Assembly: GCA_004802725.1 (NCBI GenBank)
Contig: SGPM01000058.1
Span: 1-64,000 of the forward strand
Reading direction: 5' to 3'
Length of the DNA stretch: 64,000 nt
Source: Antrodiella citrinella
Taxonomy: Eukaryota; Basidiomycota; Agaricomycetes; Polyporales; Steccherinaceae
The notes under the pieces are model-generated. The model was not told the origin of the DNA, did no database searches, and was given only the letters and a program-made list of their open reading frames with translations. The position numbers and the translations under genes are program-made. Positions within the stretch are counted from its first letter, which is position 1, and each line of letters begins with the position of its first letter. Below are positions 1-12,310 of this stretch, in pieces.

Positions 1-348
1 CGAAACCGCGCATATCTTTCGGGAGATTGGGTCCGTATTTCTCCGGCAATACACGCCATATCTGGCACGTGAAAGCTGACGTATTGTCTTTCGTATCGAT
101 TGCTTAATGCGGTGAGTATTTCCCTCAGAATTCGATAGTTATCAATTTTAGTCTCGATTTTAGTCTCGGGTTATATATCGTCTAGCGGATATTCTGCCCT
201 GCACGGAGTGACGCGTGGTTCAAACGTTCAAGTTGGAGGCAAAGCGCCAGCGCTTCTATTGGTTTTACAGCGCGCTACGTCTTCTAGTACATTGGGATCA
301 TTGATCACTTCCGTTTTCCTCTACACTGCTCGTCATACATCCCCGGAC
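1..348. other. No gene recognised at the left edge
   Basis: AT-moderate sequence downstream of the stop codon of the first F-box gene. No conserved protein segment was seen in any frame. It may contain that gene's 3' untranslated region. Confidence 0.5.
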
Positions 349-1888
349 CTATCCAAAATGCAACATTCCTTTTTCTTTCAACGCGGTGAAGTGGGAAGCG
401 AGCATTTCCTGGTAGCGGTCTTGAAGAGGTGCCTCCCAATCGTCTAGGGAATGTCTCCGAGTCTTCTCTCCTATGTTTTGGTCGACGAACCTCACTGTAG
501 TGAGCGTCGGGAAACGGCGGGAAGTCAAGATAGCCGCAAGTCTGTTCCAAGCCTTATTAGCTTGATTTAGATTATCAATAACGTAGTCGTCCAAATCCTC
601 AGAGTCATCGATATCGTCGTACTCGTCTACAACGACACCAAAAACGATGCAAGACACCGTATCTGGTGCAGATGAGAGAATGCGAGTGATGTATATGAGA
701 GTGTCCTGGAATTCAGCCACGTCGATAGGTCTCAAGTAGGTCTTGAACAAGTCGACCCGAAACCCGAAGTGGAGGGTCTGCAATGCGGGGCAGACGTCCC
801 GCAGGCGATAGACGGACCAATCATCGTCCTTATCTGAAGCACGTATAGGATGGGTCAACAGAAACTCGGAGCAAGATAGTATGTAAGTGCATACCTGCTT
901 TTAAGTCAAAATCCAGTGTTCGAATGTTGAACCTGAGAAACTCCAACCCAAGACCATGCGATTGCATGAATTGGTCCATATTGGTGTGACGACCCCTGGT
1001 AGGGAGGATGACATTCTGATTACTGTCGATGCTGAGCTGCCTCGCATTCGCAATCACGTCAGCATCACCGGTGACATCCGTGACATCGAATGTCAGTGCA
1101 TTGAGCCGGGGAAATACTGTTCCACGTCCAAACGATGGGAAATAGTCAAGGGCGTTCTTGACTTTCAGATGCCGCACAGGTAACGAACGCGGTTCGTGTA
1201 CGCTGTCCGCCTCCAAACGGGTGTAGGAGATTTCGAGGGTGTCCCGAACTAAGAAGAAGTCTAGCAGGTCCTGCGGGGCCGCGAGTTGGCCTCGAACGCG
1301 GTGAAGTTGGAGGGTGCTGAGATATCTGGGGAATTCGAGCTTGGTCCATGGCACGTGCGGTTCATTATTCATACTCATCTTGAGCGTTATCCCCTGTACC
1401 GTAAGGTGTTGCAGCGTAGGCATGAGGGAGACCAGAGTCATCAACTGCGACTCTGCGTTCGCCGCTATCGTCAATCCATCACACGGCCATACAGCCGGTA
1501 GGATATCCAAGACCTCTATGTGACGTGCAACGTGAGGGTGTTCAAGGAGTGATGACGTGGTGAGAGCGAGCATAGGGTTCCATTCGCAATCTGCCTTGGA
1601 GATGAGCCTAACCGTGAAGAAGCGAAAAAGGCGTCGCTGTGCGGCGGTCCTCCAGTGAGACGAGACGAGGGAGCATCTTCGAAGAGACTTGAAGTCATCC
1701 TCGAGATAGTCAATTACCATATCCACGATCTCCAGGGGCCATTTCGCCTGCTGCATGCGCAGCTGTATGATCTCCAACGGAAGACTGGGTGGCTTCACCA
1801 AGCGAACGAGTGAGAGAGACGGATCAATACGATGACCTTTTATCCTAGAGACGATTCTCTGGAATGTACGACTGAAGTTGAAACGCAT
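349..1888 (-). CDS. F-box domain protein, 492 aa
   Basis: Two exons, 1888-895 and 833-349, joined by a 61-nt GT..AG intron whose removal restores one frame through a shared Asp-rich segment (KADKDDDW). The F-box lies near residues 48-95: a Trp-Pro-Leu-Glu start, a predicted helix with DMVIDYLEDD, then SLVSSHWR. The rest is a leucine-rich repeat-like region ending in a MLHFG-type C-terminus found in other F-box proteins of this window. F-box proteins bind Skp1 and present substrates to an SCF ubiquitin ligase; the substrate is unknown. The start ATG at 1888 begins a basic N-terminus. F-box and frame are seen directly; the SCF role is from family knowledge. Confidence 0.85.
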
Positions 1889-3347
1889 TCCTTAAGTTCA
1901 ATAGCTGTTGGTCGGTGAGTCCGTTACGAATTCTAACGTACTTTTATGAAAACCTACCACAGAAAGAAAGCCTAGATTCTGATGCGTATATGTCCTGCTA
2001 TTGATATGCAGTAGAGCTATTGGCTCTTAGAAGTATATGAAAGGCCAAGACCAGCCTGGCGATCTGTCGGCGAAGACGACCACAAGATATTGAACAATAT
2101 GACACATGATCAGCTGATAGAGCCAACTCACCAAACTCAATATACAGTAGTATCTTCACCTACCCACAGATTCTCGAGAGTCAGGATCTCGTGTGACCTT
2201 TAGAGACGTTTCAACGTCGTTGGTGGTTGGAGTGAAGAGACGAGCGCAATGTAAACGCCCATATGAACTTGCCAGTGGCCATTGATCATGATGGTCTTCC
2301 GGCCCGGAGTGACCGACATTTAGCGCCGACCGNGATAGTCCCCGTAATACGTAATACTACTAATCGAGCCAGCGCTTTTGGACTCCAGTTTGAAATTTTG
2401 AAAATCGTCTCGACTCTCGATTCCGGTTCTAAGATTCTCAAGTTACGTCTCGTCCTGGTCATCTTCTGAACGAGCAATACATCGCGGTATATATCAATGT
2501 ATAAAGGACAAGAAGAAATCATGTTCATNCCACAGATATGTATAATGTNAATCCTCTGGGTCTATCCGCTGTCGGTCGGACTCCGTGATTCTACAACTTG
2601 AAGGTCGAGTCTAATATCATATGCATCACAGTACAGACCAAGCTTGCACTACCCTCTGCGTCTTTTATCATTGAAACCATCATCTGGAAGCTTGTCGACA
2701 AGGTCCAGGAGGTGTCATGCACACACGTAGCTGTCAAGATCCCGAGACACGACGATCTTTTTGACATTCTAGAGGCAGGCGTGCTCGGGGAATTGGGATT
2801 GCTCACCGACNGTCACTATCACGCGCAAAATATTTCTCGCACTGTGATACCCTTTTTCAGTGGGTGTTTTCCGTCACCCACCACAGTCATGGAGAGTCTC
2901 TGCATTAGAGGTTAANGGAATGGTCCCTTCCGACGCCCGACGCGTTTGTGGACGTGTCGGTGGATGTCAGCGTCAGCGTTCTTACATCGTTAAAAGCGAC
3001 TCCGACAACATCACGCCCAAGGTTTCCAAATATNACCAACCCGAACGGGACGCCACACCGCATTCCGCATTCCGACAGGGGACGGACGAATATATGCATC
3101 CGCTGCTCAACATTGTGCCTATTCTCTTATAGGCTGTTCGGTGTTCGGTGAAAGGGTCCCTCTTATACAGGAACTCATCATCACATCTCTCAAGACCCGT
3201 CTTTACGTCTCAAGTGCAGGGCGCATCGGTGAGTTTTCAGTTGTCCTAGTCAAATAATTCCCCTAATTGCAATTCTAGCCGTACGCTGCCGCCAACACAA
3301 CACAGGACTTGGATCTGCCATCGCGCTCGCAAGGATCCTTCTGCGAA
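1889..3347. other. Gene-free interval with single Ns
   Basis: About 1.4 kb between two divergent F-box genes. No recognisable protein or RNA gene was found. A GT..AG segment at about 3230-3279, just upstream of the next start codon, could be a 5'-UTR intron of that gene. Several isolated N bases occur. Short open frames near 2600-2800 look like chance. Confidence 0.45.
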
Positions 3348-4564
3348 ATGGAGACGTTTCCGGACGAAATTGTCGAAGCCATTCTCGTTTACACTTGGGC
3401 GGACTCTTCCTCCTCAAAGAGCAGATGGTCTGTCTATCGCAAAGTCTTAGGATTGTCTCGTCAATGGAACCGGATCATCCGCGGAGTCGTCCTCCAGTAT
3501 CGCTTCCTCGAGACTCTCACAGACTTCCAGGCCTACAGCCATCTTCATCTCCCCTGCCTAGAGCATTCAAACTCTCAATATCGCTACCTCCGAATATCCT
3601 ATAACGACACATCCATCTCCTGTCTCCATCTGTTCGGCTTGGAACCATATCTGCACAACTGTGTTGAGCTAGATATTCCTCCGAAGTGCGGTGCGAATCT
3701 ATGGAGGCTGTTTCACAACCTCGCAGAGAAGGAGTCACCGTTGCGCATCGTCTCCGTTGCGTTCTCGGACTTGGCGAGTCACTATTACAACAAGTGCGAG
3801 TGGCCTTCCGCCACACTTCCGTCCGTCACTGCCCTTAACATCACGAACGGGACGCCGATCGCATGGTCCTGGGACGTCATGGACTTTCAAGCATTGCTTG
3901 CGTCATTTCCCAAGCTTGTACATCTCTCCATGGATGCCATCGTCAACCTCCGGAGTATTCTTGAGTCTCTGCAGACTTTAGAGACGCTTACATTGGTCAT
4001 TCCCGGGCCCGTTGACGAGTCTCCGGGATCATCTTTGACGGCTTGGAAGCTCCAAGATGTGCTGGAGGATCGTGCTTTCCATCCAGACCAAGTCGTGATC
4101 GAGTCTGGTCCCGTCAAGCCAAGCGGATATGACGACCTTCGCGAAATATGCGACGCACTTGACGTGCGACTCGTACATGACGTTAATTCTGGAGGTGCGC
4201 AACCGACCATCAAAGAAACCAGCAAAAATGAAGTCTCCTCGTGGCATCTTGAGAGTGAGTTTCCGCGTCCAAGCTTTGCCTGCAACGCTAACCTTCGTTT
4301 TGCAACCACGCAGACACGTCCTTCAGTGCGAGCAACCGCGTCATCGCNGGCAGGTTTCCACTTCCGTTCTCGTTCCTACAAACAGCCTCCTTCCTCGTCG
4401 TGTTCCGGAAACGGGGACTCGACAAAGAGAGCTATAAACGGGAAGTGGGACAATCCAAGATGATNTTGAACGCTGCGGAGTGGTCGCGGTGGTGCTTGGG
4501 TACATGGTCGTCTTTTGGCGAACATCTGTCTTCCTCTTCACCATTCCAATTTTCCAAAAGCTAA
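3348..4564 (+). CDS. F-box-like protein, 385 aa
   Basis: Two exons, 3348-4254 and 4314-4564, separated by a 59-nt GT..AG intron. Splicing extends the frame past an otherwise early end to a stop at 4562-4564. The N-terminus METFPDEIVEAIL followed by a Lys-Val-Leu-Gly-Leu-Ser / Trp-Asn-Arg block resembles a diverged F-box, and the remainder is leucine-rich. A near-cognate TTG at 3309 is in frame, but the first ATG is at 3348. Two Ns fall in the second exon and leave two residues undetermined. The role as an SCF adaptor is inferred from the family. Confidence 0.7.
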
Positions 4565-4782
4565 TGCATNATTCNATAACACAATATCTCTCGCATAATG
4601 TAATGATGTATACGTAGAGAAAGAGCGATGCGTCGCAGACCATTATCATTATCGCTCTGGAAAGCTGAACAGACGTCACCCATTGTTCAACCTGNACACG
4701 CGTATGCCAGCAAGACTCACGATTATAGATATCAATGCATGAGTGGTAGGGTTGTGAAGGCAAAAATCTCGCATCGCAGCAG

Positions 4783-6239
4783 TTACTGAGCCAACGAGCN
4801 NNTTGCCCTCATCTGTTCGCCANTGGAGGAGAGCCANATNGGGAAGGGGATACNGAGAACGATGGCGAGGCCGGCGAGCAGCGAGTTCNCGCNGCCATAC
4901 CTAAGCTTGTTCAACATCTGTTCCCCGAAAANCGGGAAGCCGAAGCCGAACAGTGAANGGAACACCTAGGGAGACACATCAACGTTACAATGGTTTCTTT
5001 TCGTGGACGAAGACCGAACTCACGGCTGCTGTGGCTAGCGCGCTGGATGCGTAGGTGAAAGTATCAACGAGANACAGCTGAATTGGTATGCTATATTCCT
5101 CGGTCAGAAGCAGTATAGCTTGAGATGCGCAGGAGGGGAGCTCACAAAGTACCNAAGACGCCGAATCCGTAAATCGCTGTCCCAATGATAGGCATCATCC
5201 AGTGCAGACGTGCTTGTGCACACCAGCTGTACCAGCTATAACTCTTAGTTAGAATGAGACTCTACCGGGCCACTATGAGCATGCTTACAAAANTCCAATG
5301 GGCACGATGAATGAGCAGACGATGAGGTTAGGAAGACGCAACTNAGGTCTGCCNTTGCCACCATGATTTGCGGACATCTACAAACAGAACAAACGCGATC
5401 AGTCCATCGAATGGATGAAATAGTATTTGCCTTGGCGTACAAACGATGTGCAACTGGTCCACCTACGAAAGTCGAGCAAGCAAAACCCAAACCGAGCCCG
5501 ATGTATGTCAGACCAGATNCGCCAGGAGCAAAGTGGCATACGTCCTAATAAAGTGTGGGGAACATAGAGAACATAATGTAGCAAATGCCATATTNTCTGC
5601 GTGAAAAGTGTCAGAATTGGCTCAAATATAGAGAAGAGCACATCAACGTACAAGCCCATGTAGAGACTGAGCAAGAAACAAATCGAGCTCCTGGTAAACA
5701 AGATGACAGGCCGCTTCAAGTTGACCCAGAGATATACAGCGAGAAGAGAGGGAACCAAGTACATANCCATTTGCGTCCGTAGATCTCAGACANCGGNCCA
5801 AAAATNAGCGGACCAAAAGCAAACGTGAGCAAGGAGATGCTCAGAGTCAATGCGACGACGGTCGGGCTGGTGATATCAAACCNCTNTNCTATCTCCGGTA
5901 AAGCGGGAGCCATCGTAGAGCTCGCGAGAGGNGGAATGAGAGTGTAGAAAGATATCTGGTAGAAGAACGGTCAATCGNTGAGACTGCTGGAGGGTTTGAT
6001 AGAAATTCACCACGAAAGTCATGGCCNATTTCTTGNCCNATGTCCAGTTGCNAGGGTTACGTGGATCAGTGACCCAGGCTTCGTTCGTAGCAGAAACCTG
6101 CAGGTGCCTTCATCTGTATCCTATATCAGCNAGATGGACTGTCATGGACAGACTGGGAACTTGANGAGCTTGCGAGACTGACCNCGNGCTTGACGTCTGT
6201 TGTAGAAACGTCGGATTCGTGCACTTCCAGAGAAGGCAT
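4783..6239 (-). pseudogene. Truncated DHA1 MFS transporter (duplicate copy A)
   Basis: Decayed duplicate of the intact transporter at 16226-18198. The same exon order can be followed from an ATG at 6239 to a stop at 4783. Sequence between the GRKW motif (end of exon 3) and WVNLKRP (late exon 5) is missing, about 0.5 kb in copy B, which removes several of the central membrane segments. A codon that reads Ser in copy B (TCG, in the Tyr-Ser-Asp before VYHFGPG) is TAG here at about 5545-5547. Many Ns add ambiguity. A functional transporter is very unlikely. Confidence 0.88.
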
Positions 6240-6814
6240 GGCAGGATTAGGGGGAGTGGTGAATGCTTTCTTCCACTCCTGCTACCAAGCATGAAACCCA
6301 AATGAGAGGAGTGTTGGATGTTTGAGTCACGGCGTAAATATTCCCATTTTATATGTCCNAGAGGCACGATGCCAAGATGTCGCAAAAACATACGTACCCC
6401 NTGAGGCACCATGAACGCGTTTTCATTGAGCGTTGCGACGCACAACCTGCTGAACCCTCCCAGATCCGCATAANGCGAGTTCAACACTTCGAAGGGGGGT
6501 TCAGCCCTGACCTAATCAGATGATGGAAGACTCAGAATCTAATCTTCGACAGCTCTTCAAGGGACACTGCAAGGACGCTGAGGCTGACTGGATGGCGAAT
6601 GGACAGCTCGTCCGAAAGGCCCACCGTATGCGTCGCATGCGGTGTGGTCATTCGTGTCTTGAAAGCCAAAAGATCCATGGGTGCTTGCAGGTTCGGAAGG
6701 CACAGCTTGGGCACAGCTGTATATTGCGCACGTCTACAGCAGGTATCTGTTCCGAGGAAGAAGGATCTAGCCTGTCATTATCATATCGTCAGAGAAGGTA
6801 TATGTACAGCTCAT
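6240..6814. other. Spacer between phytase and MFS relic, copy A
   Basis: Non-coding interval equivalent to 18199-18776. It would hold the 3' UTR of the phytase and the upstream region of the transporter. The two copies differ by several small indels. No additional gene is seen. Confidence 0.5.
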
Positions 6815-8539
6815 CTAAGCAAAACACTTCTCGAAATCTCCGTTTCCATTATTCCTCGCATACGCCTGGCTCTTCACGAACGCGTTCACCGTGCAGACAC
6901 CATTCTTGTCGCCGCCACAGAACTCCAGTGGTTGCACCTGTTGGTTCACCAAGATCCTCACGCTGGGCGTACTTCCGCACTTCAGCCTCTCCACGACCAT
7001 GCGTCCGGAGAACGGTACCAGGCTCGACGCGCGCCAGTTGCGCGTCGGTGACGGTTTCGTTGGGTCTGGCGGTGTCGCCTGGCGGAACAGACCCATGGCA
7101 GAGTAGATGGCGATCATCTGGTTGTCGTGCGTGAAGTCAGCGTAGATGGTGCGATTCAGTGGGAACGTCGTTGGGTCAGAGTCGAGTGTATGGTTGGTCT
7201 GCGTCTCGTCCTGGACAGGGGAGTTCGTGAGACGTGCAAGAAGCTCGTTGACGTAGCCTACGCCCTGAACGGGCCCTAGTGCTTGTCCGTACCTAACGCT
7301 ACGGTAAGTCTACTTGCAACCAGACAGCCATAGAGGACATACCCTGTACCATAATACTTGTCGAGGTCGCCACTGTACGCGAATCCAGGGAATGCACCTG
7401 GAATTGGCGCGAAGAGGTCACAGAACGGGCTTCTCTGCTCCTTAAACACCGTCTCAAAGGGACACATGCTAATCAGACTTGAGGTGTCCGTATCCGTCAG
7501 ATTCGCGTCGGGAGCTCCCTCGTTCAGAAGCAGCGTAATAGGGGGAGCGAATGTCGACTGCCAAAGATTCGTTTGTGGATCAGACGAGCCGGCGTCGGGA
7601 CACATGTTGTCGTCCAGGGTATCGTTGAGCTGTAGAAAAGGTCAAAGACGGTTACAATCTCATTTGCACTGACGTACGCTTTCATCCAGGATGACTGAAA
7701 GCTTCGGGTTGTACTTGTGGAAAGACGCAGCAGAGAAACCTGGGTCTGTTAGCAATGGTACGGTGCATGGAACGCTGTGACACACCTTGGGTCCAGTTCA
7801 TCGCCGAGACAATCACCCGTTCACTCCCTGAAGCCCGCACAAATGGAATATTTCCCTCTGTGATGAGATGAGTATATCGTTGGAAGGCTTCGATTCCAGC
7901 ATCGTAGGACCTGATCTGGGGTTAAACAACAGGCAGTAAGTCGGCAAGCGTCACGTACTGTGCAGCACCAAATGGTACCAGATCATTCGACCCCAGCTCG
8001 TCCGTGAAGTTACGCAAGAAATATAATCGCGGGTCGGTATAGTGTCTGACGGCAAGAAGCTTGGCCAAGGCTGTCTTGATTCGTGTATTGGCTCCAGTCG
8101 TAGGGAACCGTGCGCCATGTCGCTGAAGCTTCAACAAAAGTTCAACCTCTCGGCTTCCGTTGAGTAACAGCAATCGTCACGTACAATGTTGACCTGGTTT
8201 ATACCATTCAGTGACACTATAATCCGTAGAGGGAAGGAGACACACCTGATCAATCTCACACCCTCCAGGTACGTCTCTGTACTCGTCCAGTGGGAAGTAG
8301 GGAGAATACTGAGACCAGTGCAGTTGGATTTCTTTTGATACATCGAGGGTGGGCGTGATGGGCTTGACTGGATTGGTGGATGCACCAAACGCCGAGTAGA
8401 CGAGTGCGACCAGGGTCATCAGGAGAACAAGAGCCATGAGAAGCTTGGTCCGAGGTGAAAAGTGTCTTCGTGCTGCCTTGCGAGTAGACAATCCCGAGAG
8501 AAGACCGCGCTGCTGTTCAGCATCTTCAGAGGTGTCCAT
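6815..8539 (-). CDS. Histidine acid phytase-type phosphatase, 474 aa, copy A
   Basis: Seven exons (minus strand): 8539-8246, 8193-8185, 8128-7959, 7910-7786, 7739-7678, 7629-7343, 7292-6815. All introns are GT..AG, 46-56 nt, and the joined frame is uninterrupted. The catalytic RHGARFPT motif (about residues 104-111) supplies the phosphorylated His; the distal His-Asp pair (THDNQM, about 371-372) is the proton donor. Family role: stepwise removal of phosphate from phytate. Exon 2 is only 9 nt. Residues 1-31 are polar and basic, followed by a hydrophobic stretch at about 32-51 without an obvious cleavage site, so a type II membrane anchor is likelier than a cleaved signal peptide. It sits upstream of, and on the same strand as, a dead transporter. 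Confidence 0.93.
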
Positions 8540-9545
8540 TTCATCGATTCAACGGCGTGGACATGGAAGGAAGGGTCACCGGGTCGTTCAGGAGAATCAG
8601 TGATAGAACTGAGACAGAGAAGAGCGGGTAGGCTAAGACAATCCGAAGACAGCCCAAAGCCGGTCGTTGCGAATAACGAAGGTGGACGTCGAGATGAGCG
8701 AATGAAAGGACATGTGCCAAATTACAATGGTCACTGTTGGGCGCGAGAGCGCACGTTTATCGGCATGCTTGAAATATCCACGTGGATAAAAGAAAATAGT
8801 GCGTCTTGAATCTTGAGTGTCGAGACCCAATGCAGAAGGACAAAACGGACGAGGATATGTACAAGATAGCAAAGTATGATGTAGAGAGTCTGAGCCAAGC
8901 TTCACGTAGAGTGCAATCGATCGGCCGACACGCCTTAATCTGGTAATACCGACGCCCGCCGCTGTACGCCAATTCTCGCTGTGTCCGTCGGTATCAGTGG
9001 AACGGCCACCAAAATTCATGGAGTGATACATGATGAGTGATGGATGGTGTGTGTGTCTATGAAACGTCAATTCGAGCGCAATAGCAAGTTCACGAAACAG
9101 TCGTCCAGATCCAACGTCCAGGTATCCGGATCTCAAGGGGATTGTCACTTCTCATAACACTTGAACCTATTTGTACAATACATCAGATAAACAACACGGT
9201 AAATCAGGTAACAGATAGCATCCGCGCAGAGCAAGACTCATACAAAACTCTCAACTTCTTCGACCGACGGCCGACCATCTAATGTCGACCCGCCTTCAGA
9301 TGACCCCGTCTACAGACATTGACTGCTACTTAAATAAGTCTTCCGTCTCACACATATGCCTAGATCGCGATTCGCAATAGAGAGACTGGAGCTTCGTAGG
9401 CCACGGAGTGATCCGCACTGTCGGTCGTCTACTAAGGACGTGGCACCGATTGCCTGGTGCTGCTATATGCTGGCAGTCGGCGACGCTACATTGCGACATA
9501 GTTACTAATACTGAGACTTCACAAAGCAATACTGCGGAGACATAC
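8540..9545. other. Phytase upstream region; no gene seen
   Basis: The first about 450 bp match the region upstream of phytase copy B; the rest is unique. The terminal exon of the SRA gene to the right (minus strand) probably lies between about 9310 and 9545, but its acceptor could not be fixed. Confidence 0.45.
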
Positions 9546-10324
9546 CTCAAGGACGAAGAGACACACAATGAAGCCGGATTTCCCCTTTTCCTCCCTGGCC
9601 TGGCGCAAATTTTAGTGCTATTTCGTTATATGACGACGATAAAAAGGACAGACATCGATGACCTTATACAGGCCGTCATAACGATATCTGCGTTAAGATG
9701 GTATGAGAATGCATGTGAATCACATATGAACGCGACACTCACCCTGTTTGGGGCGCATAGATGCTCTTAAGCTCAGAGCCTCGAATCACCCTGACAGGCT
9801 GCTCGTTCTCCAACGACGTCTGGACACATGCTGTCAATCAGTCCCCGATCCTGCTTCAAAAGCCTGATGTAGAAACATACAAGTAGAGGTCGGTTGTTCG
9901 GATGCTTCAATGTTTGGTCGCTCGTCTGGGGACCTGCCTTATCCTGTAGTGACCAATGGGTCAAAGACATGCCCATCGTGACTCAAACGAATGGTCTACG
10001 TACACGTCCGCCTGCACCCGCATATATACTGTAGATGAGTTTGTCACTGGTTGGATGATCTCGAGAAATAATGAAAATATACGGACATTATGTCTCCTTG
10101 ATCATCATCGTCTTCATACTTTCCGTTCAGTACGATGCTCCGCGCGCCCTTAGCTGCCGTNCCATCAATCCCTTTCTCCGGGCTAGAGTGTAAACGAGAC
10201 GCGATTAGTTCCTCCCTGAAAGGATGGCATGAGAAATGGCAGTCCATGTGATGACGAGTTGAGAAATGTACCGGCTGGCGAACGTCGAACCGGCGGGAAA
10301 GCCAGGGATCTCGCCGTATTTCAT
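9546..10324 (-). CDS. SRA-YDG domain protein, array copy 1 (3' end not resolved)
   Basis: Seven exons on the minus strand: 10324-10272, 10215-10087, 10046-10004, 9943-9881, 9819-9743, 9687-9654, 9599-9546. Splicing gives 151 continuous residues covering a whole SRA domain: KYGEIPGFPAGSTF, GIDGT..GA.SIVLNG.YEDD, YAGAGGR, GPQTSDQTLKHPNN, PVRVIRG, GYRYDGLYKV and EKGKSGFIV. SRA domains flip and bind 5-methylcytosine (UHRF1, plant SUVH) and are expanded in basidiomycetes. One intron (10047-10086) is only 40 nt. One N falls in a Gly codon. A C-terminal exon beyond 9545 is expected but several acceptors are possible. The two neighbouring copies are decayed; this one shows no break. Confidence 0.75.
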
Positions 10325-11012
10325 CCTGCGGTGTTCAGGACGTCAGGTCAAGTGTGTGATATGAACGAACACACCGGTTTAGGGGCGCCATGAATGAGGC
10401 AAAGATCCCAGTAACTTGAGCAAGAGTTTGAGGTNACGTCGTGATTGAGAAGAGTTATCTTGTGCCACACGGAGTTTACCACAAATATTGGAATTTTGTC
10501 AAGGGCGCTAGCCAACATCCCCAAACACTGCGTCAGACTTGCACTCGACTTCCATCACTGCACTTCGAAAGAGATGGTGCAATTACACGAGTACTCAAAG
10601 CTACCTACTGGTAAACCAANAAATGGTTACAAGAAAGTACAATGGATCAACAACAGTCGAACCGGCACCTACTCCAAGTCAACATTAGTAGTGCGTTCAA
10701 CGCTTACACTGGCATCAATTGCTACTAGTGCTTCAAGTTCTTCGACGCTTATTGTTAACGTGAGANAGCGATGGGATCTGTACGAGAGCGGAAGAGATCG
10801 GACTTCAGTCGTAANGGAAAAGACTTGATTGGTAGTACCTGTACGAGAGCAGAAGAGATCTACTCTACGTGAGTACAGGAGTGAATAGAAAAGGTAATAC
10901 AGACATACCGGACTTCAGTCGTAAGGGAAAAGACTGAAGTCGTCAATAGCAAACAGGACATGTATATGTGAGGGGGCGCGAACAACATGAGGCGAAAGAA
11001 AGTAAAAGAACA
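10325..11012. other. No gene recognised
   Basis: Interval between SRA copies 1 and 2, with several Ns and a short imperfect repeat around 10800-10935 (two versions of a 'cttcagtcgtaa.ggaaaagact' type word). No coding signal was seen. Confidence 0.4.
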
Positions 11013-12310
11013 TTACATAAGATNCATGACATACGTACTATGACAGTACGACGCGGCTTGAACGCCAACACTTATGCCCTTGCTCTTCTCCACACAAGAT
11101 GACTCCTCGAAATTGAGAACAGGAGGTGATGGATCGTTAGGCAGGACGGGAGGGACCGACGTCTGTACCTCTACCTCCAAGTTGGCACTGGAAGACTCCG
11201 GCGGGGACGGCTCATTGCCTTCATATTCGACAGACCGAACCTCCGCAGTTCCTTGAAGTTCAGGTTCAGCATCTTCGTCTATCGACATCTCCGACGCTNA
11301 CGACTGATAGGTCGTGTTCGTCTCCTCCGAGTCTGAGTCAGACGGAGCCTGATCATCAATCAGAGATCGTGTCGACGTTGTTTGGGCTGCGACGAGGAAC
11401 AGGTGAATTATAATGGAGGCGCTAGAGCGACATTAGGTGCGTAGGAATCATTACTGTTCTATGCNGGACATAGGGACACTCACNTTGAGTGTGTACAGAC
11501 AACCCATAAATTTGGATTTGCCCGGCACCAGTCTGTACTNAATTCCATTCAGCGTCGCGATGAAATCAAAGATCAAGTAGCCTAAGGTCGCTACTCACAT
11601 CTATAACTCGATACAGACCGTCATAACGATATCTAGTATCAGATATTTGATATGTAGTCAGTCTAAGTCAGGCCGCTAGCATCGTACGTCCATTTCTTGN
11701 TGCAAAATCGCTGCTAATCATCTTATGCCCACGGACTACTCTGACAGGCTTTGCGTACGGGGTCTGCAGACTGCTAATGACGGATGACTCCGGATGAGAA
11801 TAACGAAGTACGTCCAGAACTGAAGATGCACACCTTGAGTATCGCATTCNCTTGTTTGTTGGAAGATTGGTCTTCGGTTTGAAGACCCTTCCTGACTGGC
11901 TATGATGATAGGTGAGCACGATGATGCACAACTGCAAGCTTGTACATACTATCTTNTTCACACCGTGATTCTCAGAACGCCCACCAGCGCCGGTGTAGAT
12001 GCTGTGATCTGTAAGCAGTTTGAATGCCTGCAGTTGAACGACACGCTCACATAATGTCTCCCCGGTCCTCATTGTCCTCGTAGCCGCCGTTCATCACAAT
12101 GCNCCGTGCACCCTCATAGATAGACCCGTCAATTCCTTTCTCAAGGCTTGAGTGTACGCCAGCCTCTCTCAACTCCTNACTTAAAAGTGCAGTTGTAATA
12201 GGCCGTCATGTCATCAAGCTATAGTATGCACCGTCCGCGGAAGGTCGCACCAACGCGTACGCCTTCGACTTCGCCATAAACCCTAGCGTCGAAATGATTT
12301 ACATGGATGT
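11013..12310 (-). pseudogene. Decayed SRA-YDG gene, array copy 2, with acidic tail
   Basis: SRA landmarks occur in order on the minus strand: VYGEVEG at about 12305, a GVHSSLEKGIDGS block followed by GGYEDN.D.GDI, YTGAGGR, PYAKPVRVVRG, RYRYDGLYRVID and GKSKFMGCLY. Joining them fails twice: the frame after the GDI exon is off by one, and the donor before YRYDG has lost its GT. A downstream exon (about 11391-11013) encodes a Ser/Glu/Asp/Pro-rich acidic tail (SDSDSEE, EGNEPSPPESSS) consistent with a C-terminal extension. Several Ns fall in this region, so part of the damage could be assembly uncertainty. Confidence 0.68.

Larger units (their letters stand above)
4783..8985. repeat. Segmental duplication, copy A (MFS + phytase block)
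   Basis: Direct repeat of 16226-20937 in the same orientation, covering the transporter, the roughly 0.6 kb spacer, the phytase and part of its upstream region. Similarity runs out near 8985 (20937 in the other copy). The copies are about 12 kb apart start to start. Confidence 0.9.

Noticed and set aside
2598..2915. 105-codon plus-strand frame in the gene-free stretch
   Set aside because: No recognisable domain, contains an N, and the opposite strand is equally open. Treated as chance.
6891..7672. Plus-strand open frames of 70-104 codons over both phytase copies
   Set aside because: They are antisense shadows of the phytase exons. Their conservation between copies follows from the duplicated DNA, and they have no conserved motif.
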